DNA from: Chryseobacterium viscerum
GTDB lineage: Bacteria > Bacteroidota > Bacteroidia > Flavobacteriales > Weeksellaceae
Length of the DNA: 64,000 nt
NCBI RefSeq assembly: GCF_025949665.1
Contig: NZ_JAPDFT010000001.1
Location: 2,666,001 to 2,730,000, forward strand
Direction of reading: 5' to 3'
Shown here piece by piece: positions 16,531 through 26,332 of the stretch (positions are counted from its first letter, which is position 1; each line of letters starts with the position of its first letter). A program made the translations under genes and the position numbers. Under the pieces are notes generated by a model, which was not told the origin of the DNA, did not search any database, and was given only the letters and a program-made list of their open reading frames with translations.

Positions 16531-17727
16531 TTAAGAGATCACTCCTAATTCTTTTCCAACTTTTTCAAAAGCAGCAATCGCTTTATCCAAATGTTCTTTG
16601 GTATGAGCAGCAGATAGCTGTACTCTGATTCTCGCTTTTCCTTTTGGTACTACAGGATAGAAGAACCCGATTACGTAAATACCTTCATCCATAAGTTTTT
16701 CAGCCATTTTCTGAGAAAGAGGCGCGTCATAAAGCATTACCGGAACAATAGCAGCATCTCCGTCAGGAATATCAAAGCCTTTCGCTTTCATTTCTGTTCT
16801 GAAATATTCTGCATTTTCCATTACCTGATCACGAAGAGAAGTATTATCAGAAATCATATCCAATACTTTCAAAGCAGCTCCTACGATTCCAGGTGCTAAA
16901 GAGTTGGAGAATAAATAAGGTCTTGAACGCTGTCTCAGCATATCAATAATTTCTTTTTTACCGGAAGTAAAACCTCCTAAGGCTCCCCCTAAAGCTTTTC
17001 CTAATGTAGAAGTGATGATATCTACTCTACCCATTACTTCATTAGCTTCATGGGTTCCACGACCCGTTTTCCCAATGAAACCTGTTGCGTGAGAATCATC
17101 TACCATTACCAAAGCGTCATATTTGTCAGCAAGGTCACACACTCCTTTTAAGTCAGCCACAATACCGTCCATTGAGAACACTCCGTCTGTTACAATAATT
17201 TTGAAACGGTGGTTCTTTTCAGAAGCTGCAATCAGCTGAGCTTCCAGATCCTCCATATTATTGTTTTTATATCTGTATCTCGCTGCTTTACAAAGACGAA
17301 CACCGTCAATGATCGAAGCATGATTCAGTTCATCTGAAATAATAGCATCCTCTTCAGTAAACAATGGTTCAAAAACACCACCGTTTGCATCAAATGCTGC
17401 AGCATAAAGGATAGTATCTTCAAGACCTAAAAATTCAGCGATTTTTTTCTCCAAATCCTTGTGAATATCTTGTGTTCCGCAAATGAAACGTACCGATGAC
17501 ATCCCATATCCATGAGATTGAATCATTTCCTGAGACGCTTTCATCACTTCCGGATTGTTGGATAATCCCAGATAATTATTTGCACAGAAGTTCAAAAGCT
17601 TTTTTCCGTTAGCTTCTATTTCTGCACTTTGCTGAGACGTGATGATTCTTTCTCTTTTGTAAAGTCCGTCATTCTCAATATTCTGAAGTTCATTCTGTAA
17701 ATGTTGAAGGTATTTTTCAGAGATCAT
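16531..17727 (-). CDS. kbl: Glycine C-acetyltransferase (2-amino-3-ketobutyrate CoA ligase)
   Basis: The 398-residue protein is collinear with Kbl of the alpha-oxoamine synthase family. It has [16 protein letters not shown], a substrate region [28 protein letters not shown], the VDDSHATGF cofactor-binding motif and the PLP lysine in [10 protein letters not shown]. The enzyme condenses glycine and acetyl-CoA, or runs in reverse to cleave 2-amino-3-ketobutyrate from threonine. Length is exactly normal. No threonine dehydrogenase gene is adjacent, and the gene is monocistronic with its own terminator. Confidence 0.93.
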   Translation of the reverse strand: MISEKYLQHLQNELQNIENDGLYKRERIITSQQSAEIEANGKKLLNFCANNYLGLSNNPEVMKASQEMIQSHGYGMSSVRFICGTQDIHKDLEKKIAEFLGLEDTILYAAAFDANGGVFEPLFTEEDAIISDELNHASIIDGVRLCKAARYRYKNNNMEDLEAQLIAASEKNHRFKIIVTDGVFSMDGIVADLKGVCDLADKYDALVMVDDSHATGFIGKTGRGTHEANEVMGRVDIITSTLGKALGGALGGFTSGKKEIIDMLRQRSRPYLFSNSLAPGIVGAALKVLDMISDNTSLRDQVMENAEYFRTEMKAKGFDIPDGDAAIVPVMLYDAPLSQKMAEKLMDEGIYVIGFFYPVVPKGKARIRVQLSAAHTKEHLDKAIAAFEKVGKELGVIS

Positions 17728-17861
17728 TTTTAGTAATTTTTTAGATGTGCTAATTTACTAAAAAGGCAGTAAAATAAAACCTTTTATACGTTTAATTCTA
17801 AAAAATCAATTCAGTTTCGAGTTTTAACACTATTAGTCTATAAATTTAGTAGGATAATATT

Positions 17862-17869
17862 TATATTTG
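17862..17869 (+). promoter_or_regulatory. -7 element TATATTTG
   Basis: A perfect TAnnTTTG match lies 16 bp before the ATG of the cupin gene. Confidence 0.5.
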
Positions 17870-17885
17870 TTTAAAATTTGAAAGA

Positions 17886-18764
17886 ATGAGATTAAAGCCG
17901 GTACAAAAAATAAAGACAAACAGTACAGAAACCTTTATTAAAGACCATATGAAGCCGAGAGTTCCAATTATTATTGAAGATTTTATACATCCGGAAAGTC
18001 CTGCCTTCAAAAAATGGAATTATGAATATTTCAAAGAAATTGCAGGAGATCATAAGGTAAATATTTATGGCAGTGAACTTGATTCCCTTGACAGAGTGGC
18101 AAGTGATCCTATAGCCCAAAGCACATTTTCAGAATATCTCAACCTTATACAGTCTGCTCCTACAGAACACCGCCTTTTCTTATTTAATTTATTAAAAATA
18201 AAACCCGAACTTAAGAATGATATTATCTACAATGATGTTACAAGTGGTAAAATACTGAAATGGCTGCCTTTTATGTTTTTTGGTGGTGAAGGTTCCGTAA
18301 CCAGAAATCATATTGACATTGATATGTCGCATGTTTTTATAACCCAGTTTCAGGGAATCAAAAGAATTTGGCTCTTCCCGTGGGAACAATCCGATTTAAT
18401 GTATAAGCTTCCATACAATTTTCACAGTCTGGCCCAGATTAAAAATCCGGATTACAGAAAATATCCGGCTCTGCGCTATTTAAACGGTTATGAAGCAGCC
18501 ATCCATCCTGGTGAAACACTTTATATTCCTTCCGGGTGGTGGCATTATATTCAGTATGATACGGAAGGCTATTCCATCTCTGTGAGGGCACTTCCATCAA
18601 GCCCGCTTGAAAAATGGCGAGGATTTAAAAACTTAGTTATCACCAGACATTTTGATAATCTCATGCGCAAACTCTTCAAAGAAAAATGGTTTGAATACAA
18701 AGTAAAGATCGCCAGGAAAAGAGGAGCTAAAGCAGCCAGAAAAGAAAGAAGCTTTCAGATCTGA
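17886..18764 (+). CDS. Cupin-like (JmjC/Cupin_8) oxygenase protein
   Basis: The 292-residue protein has the JmjC-type layout: an N-terminal RVPIIIEDFI strand, an iron-binding HxD in NHIDIDMSH, and a distal His in IPSGWWHYIQYD. A Lys in the GIKRIWLFPW strand fits 2-oxoglutarate binding. Such enzymes are Fe(II)/2-oxoglutarate dioxygenases that hydroxylate proteins or small molecules. The C-terminus is strongly basic (KVKIARKRGAKAARKERS). It is monocistronic, with its own -7 box and a terminator overlapping the stop codon. The substrate is unknown. Confidence 0.75.
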   Translation: MRLKPVQKIKTNSTETFIKDHMKPRVPIIIEDFIHPESPAFKKWNYEYFKEIAGDHKVNIYGSELDSLDRVASDPIAQSTFSEYLNLIQSAPTEHRLFLFNLLKIKPELKNDIIYNDVTSGKILKWLPFMFFGGEGSVTRNHIDIDMSHVFITQFQGIKRIWLFPWEQSDLMYKLPYNFHSLAQIKNPDYRKYPALRYLNGYEAAIHPGETLYIPSGWWHYIQYDTEGYSISVRALPSSPLEKWRGFKNLVITRHFDNLMRKLFKEKWFEYKVKIARKRGAKAARKERSFQI

Positions 18765-18773
18765 AAGCTTCTT
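18747..18773 (+). terminator. Terminator overlapping cupin gene stop
   Basis: A near-perfect AAGAAGCTTTCAG / CTGAAAGCTTCTT palindrome includes the last codons and is followed by a T-rich stretch. Confidence 0.7.
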
Positions 18774-18833
18774 ATTATTTTATTGTCAATGATAAGCAAA
18801 GTATTTAGTCATACTTCCCGATCATTAATTAAT

Positions 18834-20765
18834 TTAATGCTTGATAAATTTGATGCTTTTTTCATCAATCGTAATAAAGTAAGTTCCCGGAACCAATTCT
18901 GAAATCCCAATCGCTTTACCTGGCTGATAAGTTCCTTTTCCTACCAGTTTTCCGTCTACAGCATGAATCGTAAAATCCTCAGCTCTGTTTATTCCTTTCA
19001 GATTAATTTCATTTTTTGCAGGGTTCGGATAGAGTCCAAAGCTTTCCTTCTCAACAGAAGAAACACTTAAGGTATTATCCTGAGTAACGGTAGAGTTTTT
19101 CTCCAGAATCTGGTACTCATAATTGAACTGAACACTTGCAATGGGAAATGGTACAGATTCTAAAAAACTTTGGTTATTTGAAGTATTGTTAAGGACCAGA
19201 TAAGCAGTTTGTCCTGAAGTTCCGGTTACTTTTATCGGTAAAGGCATTTCGAAAAAGGTTACGTTAGAACTGCTTTGTGTCTGAGAAACTTTAAATAAAG
19301 CCTGATTACCGCCCTGCATCCATTTTATAGTATAAGTAGGATATCCTTCTCCATACACCCAGTCATTGAAAAATTCCGTAAAATCTGTTCCGGTAGACTG
19401 AAGCAATGAAGCATTAAAATCAGCAGTACGTGTATAGCTGTATGCCAGATTCGGTCTTGCGTGATAGTCTTTGAGTGCCTGATAAAAAGCAGCATCCCCT
19501 AAAATCCACTTCAGCATTCTCAATACATATCCTCCTTTGGAATAAGATAATCTGCTATCAAATATTCTGTTGATGCTGGAAAGTCCGGAATCTGGTACAT
19601 ATACACTTCCTGTTGTACTTGCTGTAATGTAGTTGGACTGACCTTGCAGATAATTCAGGAATTCGGTACTGGTCATCAGTAGTTTTTCATTGGCAAGGTG
19701 CTCTCCAAAAGTTGCAAAACCTTCATTCAGCCAGATATCGTTCCAAGCTCCACAAGTTACTTTATCACCAAACCACTGGTGGGTAAGCTCATGAGCAATA
19801 AGCTGTTTGCTCCAGCCTCCCATAGAAGACATCGTCTGATGTTCCATCCCTCCACCATACATAAATTCCATATGACCATATTTTTCATTACGGAAAGGAT
19901 AAGCCCCAAAATAGGTCTCAAAAGTATTCATAACCTGCTTTGTCCAGTTAATATTTGCTATACTGGTGGCATTTGAATTCGTGGATGGATAAATATAATT
20001 CACAAAAGGAAAAGGTGGGTTTCCTATTGTATCGGTAAGTTTAACAAAGTTAGTAATAGATAACGCAATCAGATAAGCCGGTGTAGGATACATCGTTCTC
20101 CAGAAAGTAAGCTTCGTTGATCCCGTAGGAAAAGTTTCGGACATCAGTTTTCCGTTGGCTGCAACACTGTAATTAGAGGGTGTTGTAATTTTGAAATCAA
20201 ATCTTTCAATTTTATCATTTAAGCTTTGTTTTGTAGGAAACCAGTCCTGTGCACCGTAGGGCTCATTCAAAGTAGAAAGCACCGGAGTTCCGCTCTGAAG
20301 TGCCGTTTTAAAAGCATCATTACTTGTAGATGGCGCCCCTGCATAATAGATGGTAAGAGAATCTAATGTATTGGCAGGAATAGAAGCAGGAAAATCAATT
20401 TTCAGTTCTTTTGAAGGAAGCTGCTGAAAACTTGTGATATTAGTCCCATGGTATTTTACCTGAGAAACCGTTAAAGAATTGGAAAGATCAAAATAAATAC
20501 TTCCCATACTTTGATTAGGTTTAAAGTGAGAAGTTACAGATCCTGAAATATTATACACCGCAGGATCCAGGCTGACATCCATTCTCTGGTACTGTAAGTC
20601 ATAATTCAGTGTATTGGGGTTCGTATTCCCAATATTCATTTTCTGAGTAAAGGATTGTTTCTCTTTTTCGATCAACCCTTTCATATCGGTATTTTGCCCA
20701 TGCTTCTGGCCATAAAATTGTTGAGATAATAAAAATCCCAACACCAACAGGTACAATTTTGTCAT
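18834..20765 (-). CDS. M1 family aminopeptidase with T9SS sorting domain
   Basis: The 643-residue secreted protein has a signal peptide (LYLLVLGFLLSQQFYGQ). The M1 zinc peptidase core shows GGGMEHQTM (variant of the GxMEN exopeptidase motif, with His instead of Asn) and the zinc site HELTHQWFG with the third ligand in NEGFATFGEHL. It ends in a T9SS sorting domain (FGLYPNPAKNEINL, GTYFITIDEKS, KFIKH). It should cleave N-terminal residues from peptides outside the cell or on its surface. It is monocistronic. The altered GxMEN motif may change substrate length preference. Confidence 0.87.
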   Translation of the reverse strand: MTKLYLLVLGFLLSQQFYGQKHGQNTDMKGLIEKEKQSFTQKMNIGNTNPNTLNYDLQYQRMDVSLDPAVYNISGSVTSHFKPNQSMGSIYFDLSNSLTVSQVKYHGTNITSFQQLPSKELKIDFPASIPANTLDSLTIYYAGAPSTSNDAFKTALQSGTPVLSTLNEPYGAQDWFPTKQSLNDKIERFDFKITTPSNYSVAANGKLMSETFPTGSTKLTFWRTMYPTPAYLIALSITNFVKLTDTIGNPPFPFVNYIYPSTNSNATSIANINWTKQVMNTFETYFGAYPFRNEKYGHMEFMYGGGMEHQTMSSMGGWSKQLIAHELTHQWFGDKVTCGAWNDIWLNEGFATFGEHLANEKLLMTSTEFLNYLQGQSNYITASTTGSVYVPDSGLSSINRIFDSRLSYSKGGYVLRMLKWILGDAAFYQALKDYHARPNLAYSYTRTADFNASLLQSTGTDFTEFFNDWVYGEGYPTYTIKWMQGGNQALFKVSQTQSSSNVTFFEMPLPIKVTGTSGQTAYLVLNNTSNNQSFLESVPFPIASVQFNYEYQILEKNSTVTQDNTLSVSSVEKESFGLYPNPAKNEINLKGINRAEDFTIHAVDGKLVGKGTYQPGKAIGISELVPGTYFITIDEKSIKFIKH

Positions 20766-20790
20766 GTTTAGAAAAATTTAATCAAATATA

Positions 20791-20822
20791 AAAAAAGCCT
20801 TTTAATCAATGATTAAAAGGCT
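20791..20822 (-). terminator. Terminator of dacB
   Basis: A 13-bp perfect hairpin (AGCCTTTTAATCA arm) is followed on the minus strand by a T run. It lies just after dacB. Confidence 0.75.
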
Positions 20823-20848
20823 GTTATAATATATAAAATAAAAAATTT

Positions 20849-22318
20849 TTAAAGATCCAGTGCAGGTTCAAGAATTTTCTCCATTCTCTTTTTCACCATA
20901 TCTACAGATCCGGAATAATTGTTCACCATTAAAGAAAACACTAATGTTTTTCCGGAATTTGTTTTCAGATAGCCTGCTAATGTTTTTACTTTATTTAAAG
21001 TTCCTGTTTTAGCAAAAACCTGTCCGTTACCTCCTCCGATGAACATTCTTTTTAAAGTTCCGGATTGTCCTCCGATCGGTAAAGAAGTCAGATAAGATCT
21101 ATAGTATTTCTGATCCATCAAAGAGGTTAGAAATTTCGCCTGAGAAATAGGCGTTACATTATTGCTTCTTGAAAGCCCGCTTCCATCCATATAAGTAAGA
21201 CCATTCATATCAAAACCAGCATCCTTCAGGTGATTGGTCACTACAATTCTTCCTGATTCTGAAGTCTGGTCACCCATTTTCTGATAACCTACTGTTCTTA
21301 ATAAAGCTTCTGCCAATGAATTATCACTGTGCTGATTAGTATAATAAATAATGTCACTTAAGGTTGGAGATTTATAAGCTGAAAGCATTTTTCTGCCTTC
21401 CGGAGCTGAATCTGTCATTTTCGGACTTACTTTTCCGGTAACAGGGATTCCGCTTTTTACCAATGTAGTTCTGAAAGAATTGGCAAGATAAGCCGGAGCA
21501 TCAGGAAGTTTTGTTGTTAAAGCTCCGTTTCCTTCATATTTATCAGCATATACCATCTGATGATTGTAAGGAGAAACGTAGAAAAATTTCTTATCTGTAG
21601 AAAAGCTTCCTTTTTTAACAATCAGTTTTTCGTTAGCTGGGTTAATATCCCGGGTACTTCCTGCAGGCAGGTAATAATTATTGTTTTCCAACCATACAAC
21701 ATTTTCCGGAAGCACTGAAATATTACCTTTGAAAAGCGCTGTCTGAATGATAATATCACCATTTACCTTTTTGATTCCCTCTCTTGAAACTCCGCCTACG
21801 AAATCTGAAATAATATCTCTATAAGATGAAGCACCTGCTTTGTTGGTTCCCAAAGAAGGGTCACCGCTTCCTATCACATAAAGATTTCCATTTAAAACTC
21901 CATTTTCATCTATAGTTCCTGAGTACTCCAGCTGAGTCATCCAACGGTAGTTTTCACCCAGCAGGTTTAATGCTGTTTCCGTTGTAAGCAGCTTTGTAGT
22001 AGAAGCAGGTACTAAAGGGGTATTTTCATTGTACGAAGAAATTACTTTCTTCGTTTTCGGATCGTACACTACGAATCCCCAGCTTGCATTTTTCAGCACA
22101 GGATCCGCCATCATTGTGTTTACGTTAATGTCTACAAGTTCTTTTGCTGACAACACAGTTTTCTCCACCATCGTACTAACGGGTGAAGGCAGGTTTAAGC
22201 TGCTTTTCTGACTGTCATAATTCTGAGAATAAAGAACGGTAGAAACGGTAGATTGAGCCAGGAAAAGACCAGAAGCCAACACCGCCGCACTTGAAATATA
22301 TTTTCTGAAATTTACCAT
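20849..22318 (-). CDS. dacB: D-alanyl-D-alanine carboxypeptidase/endopeptidase (PBP4, S13)
   Basis: The 489-residue periplasmic enzyme has a signal peptide. All three penicillin-binding motifs are present: STTK (SxxK, within VPASTTKLLTTE), SDN (QHSDNSLAEALL) and KTG (FAKTGTLNKVKTLAGYL). The large insert between the first and second motifs is typical of class C PBPs of the S13 family. It trims or cleaves peptidoglycan cross-links, which matters for cell shape and wall recycling. Length matches PBP4/DacB (about 480). It is monocistronic with a terminator just downstream. Confidence 0.9.
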   Translation of the reverse strand: MVNFRKYISSAAVLASGLFLAQSTVSTVLYSQNYDSQKSSLNLPSPVSTMVEKTVLSAKELVDINVNTMMADPVLKNASWGFVVYDPKTKKVISSYNENTPLVPASTTKLLTTETALNLLGENYRWMTQLEYSGTIDENGVLNGNLYVIGSGDPSLGTNKAGASSYRDIISDFVGGVSREGIKKVNGDIIIQTALFKGNISVLPENVVWLENNNYYLPAGSTRDINPANEKLIVKKGSFSTDKKFFYVSPYNHQMVYADKYEGNGALTTKLPDAPAYLANSFRTTLVKSGIPVTGKVSPKMTDSAPEGRKMLSAYKSPTLSDIIYYTNQHSDNSLAEALLRTVGYQKMGDQTSESGRIVVTNHLKDAGFDMNGLTYMDGSGLSRSNNVTPISQAKFLTSLMDQKYYRSYLTSLPIGGQSGTLKRMFIGGGNGQVFAKTGTLNKVKTLAGYLKTNSGKTLVFSLMVNNYSGSVDMVKKRMEKILEPALDL

Positions 22319-22479
22319 CTATCTTCTTTTTGTTCTATAGTTTTGACTCTATAAAAAATGACAGGTTAAATCATTCAAGAAAAGAGCCAAACACTTAATC
22401 AACGTCCAAAAGTAGAAATTATTGTTATATAACGAGCCACCGCCACCCTATAAAAGAGTGTAAAGTTTGTTAAAAATTG

Positions 22480-24927
22480 TTAAAAATCCACAAAAACATC
22501 TTTTTTAATGCTTTGATACGCAGTGATTTCATCAAATTCTTTTAAACTTACTAAAACCAGATTTTTGAATTTCTCATAGTTTTTCCCACGGGGAAGCTTA
22601 AGCATAATCTGAAACTGATATAGATTATTCAGCCTTGCAATCTGAGCTCTTTCAGGACCTAAAACACAATCTTCCGGAAGATATTTTCTTAAAATGGAAC
22701 CCAGAAACTGAGAAGCACGGTCTACTTTATCTTCCTTTCTGTGTTTCATTTCAATCATAATGAGTTTCGTAAACGGCGGATAATGGAATTTCTGACGTTC
22801 AGTAAGGATATATTTATAGATCTTTGCAGGATTATTCATCTTGATCAGCTGAAATACAGAATGATCAGGATTAAAGGTCTGAATGAGGATTTTCCCTTTT
22901 CCTGAAACCCTTCCGGCTCTTCCTGAAACCTGTGTAATCAGCTGATAGGCTCTTTCTTCTGCTCTGAAATCCTGTACATATAATAAGGAATCTGCTTTTG
23001 GAATTGTAACAAGTTCAATATGATCAAAATCCAGTCCTTTGGAAATCATCTGAGTTCCAACGATAATGTCTGTTTCTCCGTCTTCAATCTTTTCATACAG
23101 CTTTTCGTAGGCAAATTTCTTACGCATAGAATCCACATCCATTCTGTCCACCTCATTTTCAGGGAACAGCTTGGAAACTTCCTCATGAATCTGCTCTACT
23201 CCGACTCCTCTTTCGTTCAGCTTTTCGGAATTACATTTTGGACAGGTCTTCGGTTTTGAAGCTCTTTGCCCGCAATAGTGGCACTTCATTTCATTAGCTG
23301 CTTTGTGATAGGTCATCACCACATCACAATTGGAACAGTAATTGACATAACCACAGCTCTCACATTCTATTACATTGGAATAGCCACGACGGTTGTGCAG
23401 AACAATAGCCTGTTTTTTTTCATCCACCGTTTTCTTAATCTCTTCAACGAGTTTCAGGGAGAAATTTCCGGAAACCTTTTTAGATTCCAGGGCTTCTTTG
23501 AAATTGATCAGTTCATATTCCGGCAGATTCACATTCCCGAATCTCTCATTCAGGAAAATATATTTCATTTTATCTTTTCGGGCTCTGTAGTAACTTTCAA
23601 CAGAAGGAGTTGCTGATCCTAAAATCACACCTGCATTATAAAATCCACCTAAAACCAATGCTGCATCTTTAGCGTTAAAATAAGGAGAAACTTCTCTTGG
23701 TCTGTACGCTGAATCATGCTCCTCATCAACAACAATAAGTCCAAGGTTCTGATAAGGCAAAAACAAAGCATTACGGGTTCCTATCAGAATACGGATATCA
23801 TTCTGTTTGATTCTTCTCCAAACTTCTACCCTTTCAAAATCAGTCAGTTTCTGGTGATAAAATCCTAGTTGCCGTCCGTATTTTTTTTCTAATCTCTGCG
23901 TAATTTGTTTGGTCAGGGAAATTTCAGGAAGTAAAAACAAAACATTTTTTCCTTCTTTGACACATTCTTCAATTTTTTCTAAATAAATATGTGTTTTTCC
24001 TGATGAAGTTACCCCATGAAGCAGGACATTTTTCCCTTCTTCAAAAGCTTCATCAATCTCAGATTTAGCAATTTTCTGCTGTTCTGAAAGTTCTTCCAGC
24101 TCTTCAATCTCCCCTTCATAGCTTTCAATTCTGTCTTTCTGCATATAATATTCCTCTACAAGACCTTTGTCTGCCAAAGGCTTGAAATGGGAACTTCCGA
24201 AATAACCATCCTCAAACAGTTCAGACTTTTTGATAGGAGCATCAGGATTTTCGGTTTGTTTTTCTAAAATAAGGAGGAACAGATCTTTCTGCTTTTGAGC
24301 TCTGTTTAGTTTTAAAAGAATATCTGTAAGGTTCTGATTGGCTAAAACCTCATCATTAATTCTTACATATGCTACTTCTTTAGCCTTATATTTTTCAGCG
24401 ATTTTTTCGTCAATCTCAATATACTGAAGATCAATCAATGAGTTGATGGTCTTGATGATGTCTTTTTTAGGAATAAAAGCCTCAATATCTGTCAGGTTGA
24501 TCAGCTGCCGTACTTCCAACGCCTGAATAAGGTACATTTCATTGACATCCAGGTTTTCAAAATCAACCACCGCCCCTGGTTTTAATTTTAAATAGGTCTC
24601 ACTTTCCAGTTTCAAAGAAGAAGGAAATGAAAACCTGTAAATTTCACCAAGGCTACACAGATAGTACCCGGAAAGCCAGTTCCAGAAACTGATTTGTTCT
24701 TCAGGAAGAATAGGTTGATCATCCAGCATGCTGATGACTTCCTTAGCTGCAAAGTTTTCCGGTGCATTGTCATGAAGCTCAAATACTATTCCTGTATAGA
24801 TTTTCTTTCCTCCAAACGGTACCAGAACACGCATTCCGGGCTGAATTTCGGACATCATTTCTTCGGGAACTTTATAAGTGAAAGATCCTTTGAGGTTCAG
24901 TGGTAAAACAATTTGAGCGTATTGCAA
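22480..24927 (-). CDS. priA: Primosomal replication restart helicase PriA
   Basis: The 815-residue protein has the PriA N-terminal 3'-DNA-binding domain (YAQIVLPLNLKGSFTYKVP), helicase motif I in HGVTSSGKTHIYL, the DEEH box in VVDEEHDSAYRP, and four zinc-binding CxxC pairs (CESCGYVNYCSNC, CHYCGQ, CPKCNS). Motif VI is QVSGRAGRV. PriA reloads the replisome at stalled forks. The start codon appears to be TTG: an in-frame stop lies 9 bp upstream, and the next ATG would remove conserved residues. Confidence 0.93.
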   Translation of the reverse strand: MQYAQIVLPLNLKGSFTYKVPEEMMSEIQPGMRVLVPFGGKKIYTGIVFELHDNAPENFAAKEVISMLDDQPILPEEQISFWNWLSGYYLCSLGEIYRFSFPSSLKLESETYLKLKPGAVVDFENLDVNEMYLIQALEVRQLINLTDIEAFIPKKDIIKTINSLIDLQYIEIDEKIAEKYKAKEVAYVRINDEVLANQNLTDILLKLNRAQKQKDLFLLILEKQTENPDAPIKKSELFEDGYFGSSHFKPLADKGLVEEYYMQKDRIESYEGEIEELEELSEQQKIAKSEIDEAFEEGKNVLLHGVTSSGKTHIYLEKIEECVKEGKNVLFLLPEISLTKQITQRLEKKYGRQLGFYHQKLTDFERVEVWRRIKQNDIRILIGTRNALFLPYQNLGLIVVDEEHDSAYRPREVSPYFNAKDAALVLGGFYNAGVILGSATPSVESYYRARKDKMKYIFLNERFGNVNLPEYELINFKEALESKKVSGNFSLKLVEEIKKTVDEKKQAIVLHNRRGYSNVIECESCGYVNYCSNCDVVMTYHKAANEMKCHYCGQRASKPKTCPKCNSEKLNERGVGVEQIHEEVSKLFPENEVDRMDVDSMRKKFAYEKLYEKIEDGETDIIVGTQMISKGLDFDHIELVTIPKADSLLYVQDFRAEERAYQLITQVSGRAGRVSGKGKILIQTFNPDHSVFQLIKMNNPAKIYKYILTERQKFHYPPFTKLIMIEMKHRKEDKVDRASQFLGSILRKYLPEDCVLGPERAQIARLNNLYQFQIMLKLPRGKNYEKFKNLVLVSLKEFDEITAYQSIKKDVFVDF

Positions 24928-25201
24928 GGGAAATATTTAAAGTGTAAAATTAAATTTTTCTTCAGAGAACTGCAACTTTGTGGAGATTCTTTCGTGATCT
25001 TTAACAGAACTAGAAACTAAGGCTGTTGTATGTTTTTACTTCCTCTTTTGTCCATTCCGTAGGAATCTAAACAATCAGATATTTTTTAATGTCCAGAATT
25101 TTATTGATCAAAAACAATGGTATGAGAGGCTGGATTCCTACGGAATGACAAAGCGTGTGGATAAAAGAACAGCACAAATTCGAAAGTATCGAAGAAAGAA
25201 T
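24928..25201. other. Intergenic region with an inverted-repeat element
   Basis: No gene is seen. The segment 25046-25152 is bounded by inverted repeats (see separate entry); the rest is AT-rich spacer between the priA promoter region and the end of the AEC transporter gene. Confidence 0.5.
25046..25152. repeat. About 107-bp element with terminal inverted repeats
   Basis: The arms CATTCCGTAGGAATC (25053-25067) and GATTCCTACGGAATG (25133-25147) are perfect 15-bp inverted repeats. The match continues outward as TTTGT with one bulged C. The inside has no ORF. It resembles small non-autonomous or palindromic extragenic elements. Dispersal elsewhere cannot be shown from one window, but the outer motif GAATGACA recurs at 63410-63417. 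Confidence 0.55.
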
Positions 25202-26119
25202 TTATGGATAACTAAAAAAGTATTCTGTCATCTCATACCAAAATGCGGAAGTAAAAAACCCTACAATAATACTGACTCCAATGATCAGGTTGGTCAGTTT
25301 TGTATTCAGTCTGAACTGTTCTGCGATAATACTTGAGGTAACCAATGTAGGCATTGCTGCTTCAAATACAGTAATTTTAGCCACATCTCCTTTTATTCCA
25401 AATAGCAGAGCCATTCCCAGAACAATTGCCGGTGCCAGAATAAGTTTATAAAGCATTGACATCGACATCTGTGGAATCAGTTTTTTCCATCCGTTGAATT
25501 TCAGCTGTAATCCAACGGAAAACAAAGCTAATGGACTTACTGTAGCCGCCAGTTTATCAAAGAAAGGTTCTGCAACCGTAAAATCAATGAACTGTGACAA
25601 TACCAAAGCAGAGATACAGCCAATTAATGGTGGAAACGTGACAAGTCTTTTTAAAATAAACATTGCACTCACTTTTCCTGATCTGCTTCCTCCTTTCACA
25701 GCAGCAATAATCCCGAGTGTAGAAAGTGCAAAAAACATCGTTTGGTCACAAATAATGGCAATACTCAGAAGTCCTTCTCCATAAAAGGCACTGATTAAAG
25801 GAAATCCTATGAATGAAGTATTGCTGTAACCGCTTGCCAGCTCTAAAGTACTTCTGGAACGCCTTGAATATCCCCTGCTCTTGCTGTAAAACATCATAAA
25901 GAAGAAACAGAACACAGAAATTAAAAATGTGGCTGCAATCGGGAACAGCATCTCTGTTGTCCATTTTACTTTAGGCAGGTATTTAAATGAAACTGCCGGA
26001 AGAGCAAGATAAAGAATCCAGGTGTTGATACCTTTGTGGGCATCGGGGTGGATAGATTTTGTTGCTTTGAATATCATTCCTGCAATAATGCAAACTGCAA
26101 TCAGAACAAAATTTACCAT
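25202..26119 (-). CDS. AEC family transporter (auxin efflux carrier-like)
   Basis: The 305-residue membrane protein has about ten helices in two five-helix halves. Family features are NTWILYLALPAVSFKYLP in the first half, ELASGYSNTSFIGFPLISAFYG (the N/G/P-rich crossover, read in part) and VFEAAMPTLVTSSIIAEQF in the second half. AEC proteins export organic acids or related anions. It is monocistronic, with the inverted-repeat element just downstream. The substrate is not predictable. Confidence 0.82.
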   Translation of the reverse strand: MVNFVLIAVCIIAGMIFKATKSIHPDAHKGINTWILYLALPAVSFKYLPKVKWTTEMLFPIAATFLISVFCFFFMMFYSKSRGYSRRSRSTLELASGYSNTSFIGFPLISAFYGEGLLSIAIICDQTMFFALSTLGIIAAVKGGSRSGKVSAMFILKRLVTFPPLIGCISALVLSQFIDFTVAEPFFDKLAATVSPLALFSVGLQLKFNGWKKLIPQMSMSMLYKLILAPAIVLGMALLFGIKGDVAKITVFEAAMPTLVTSSIIAEQFRLNTKLTNLIIGVSIIVGFFTSAFWYEMTEYFFSYP

Positions 26120-26285
26120 AATTATAAAGAAATATAATGCAAATTTAAGGCTGATTTTTGAGTTGGAAGGGTAAAATTTATATTTTTTTTGGTAAGATTT
26201 CTAATTAAGCTGATATTGAAATAAAATGGTTTTTTATTCTTAAATCTTCTACTTTTAAACTTTCACAGCATCTCAGAGGCTTATG

Positions 26286-26298
26286 AACCTTGACATGG
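26286..26298. repeat. 13-mer shared with hairpin at 53904-53916
   Basis: AACCTTGACATGG here is identical to one arm of the perfect hairpin at 53886-53918. It lies in the 3' flank of the beta-mannosidase gene, outside any ORF, and suggests a half copy of the same dispersed element. Confidence 0.4.
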
Positions 26299-26332
26299 TT
26301 TGACTACCTGATAGAGTTTTTCAGAAGATATT

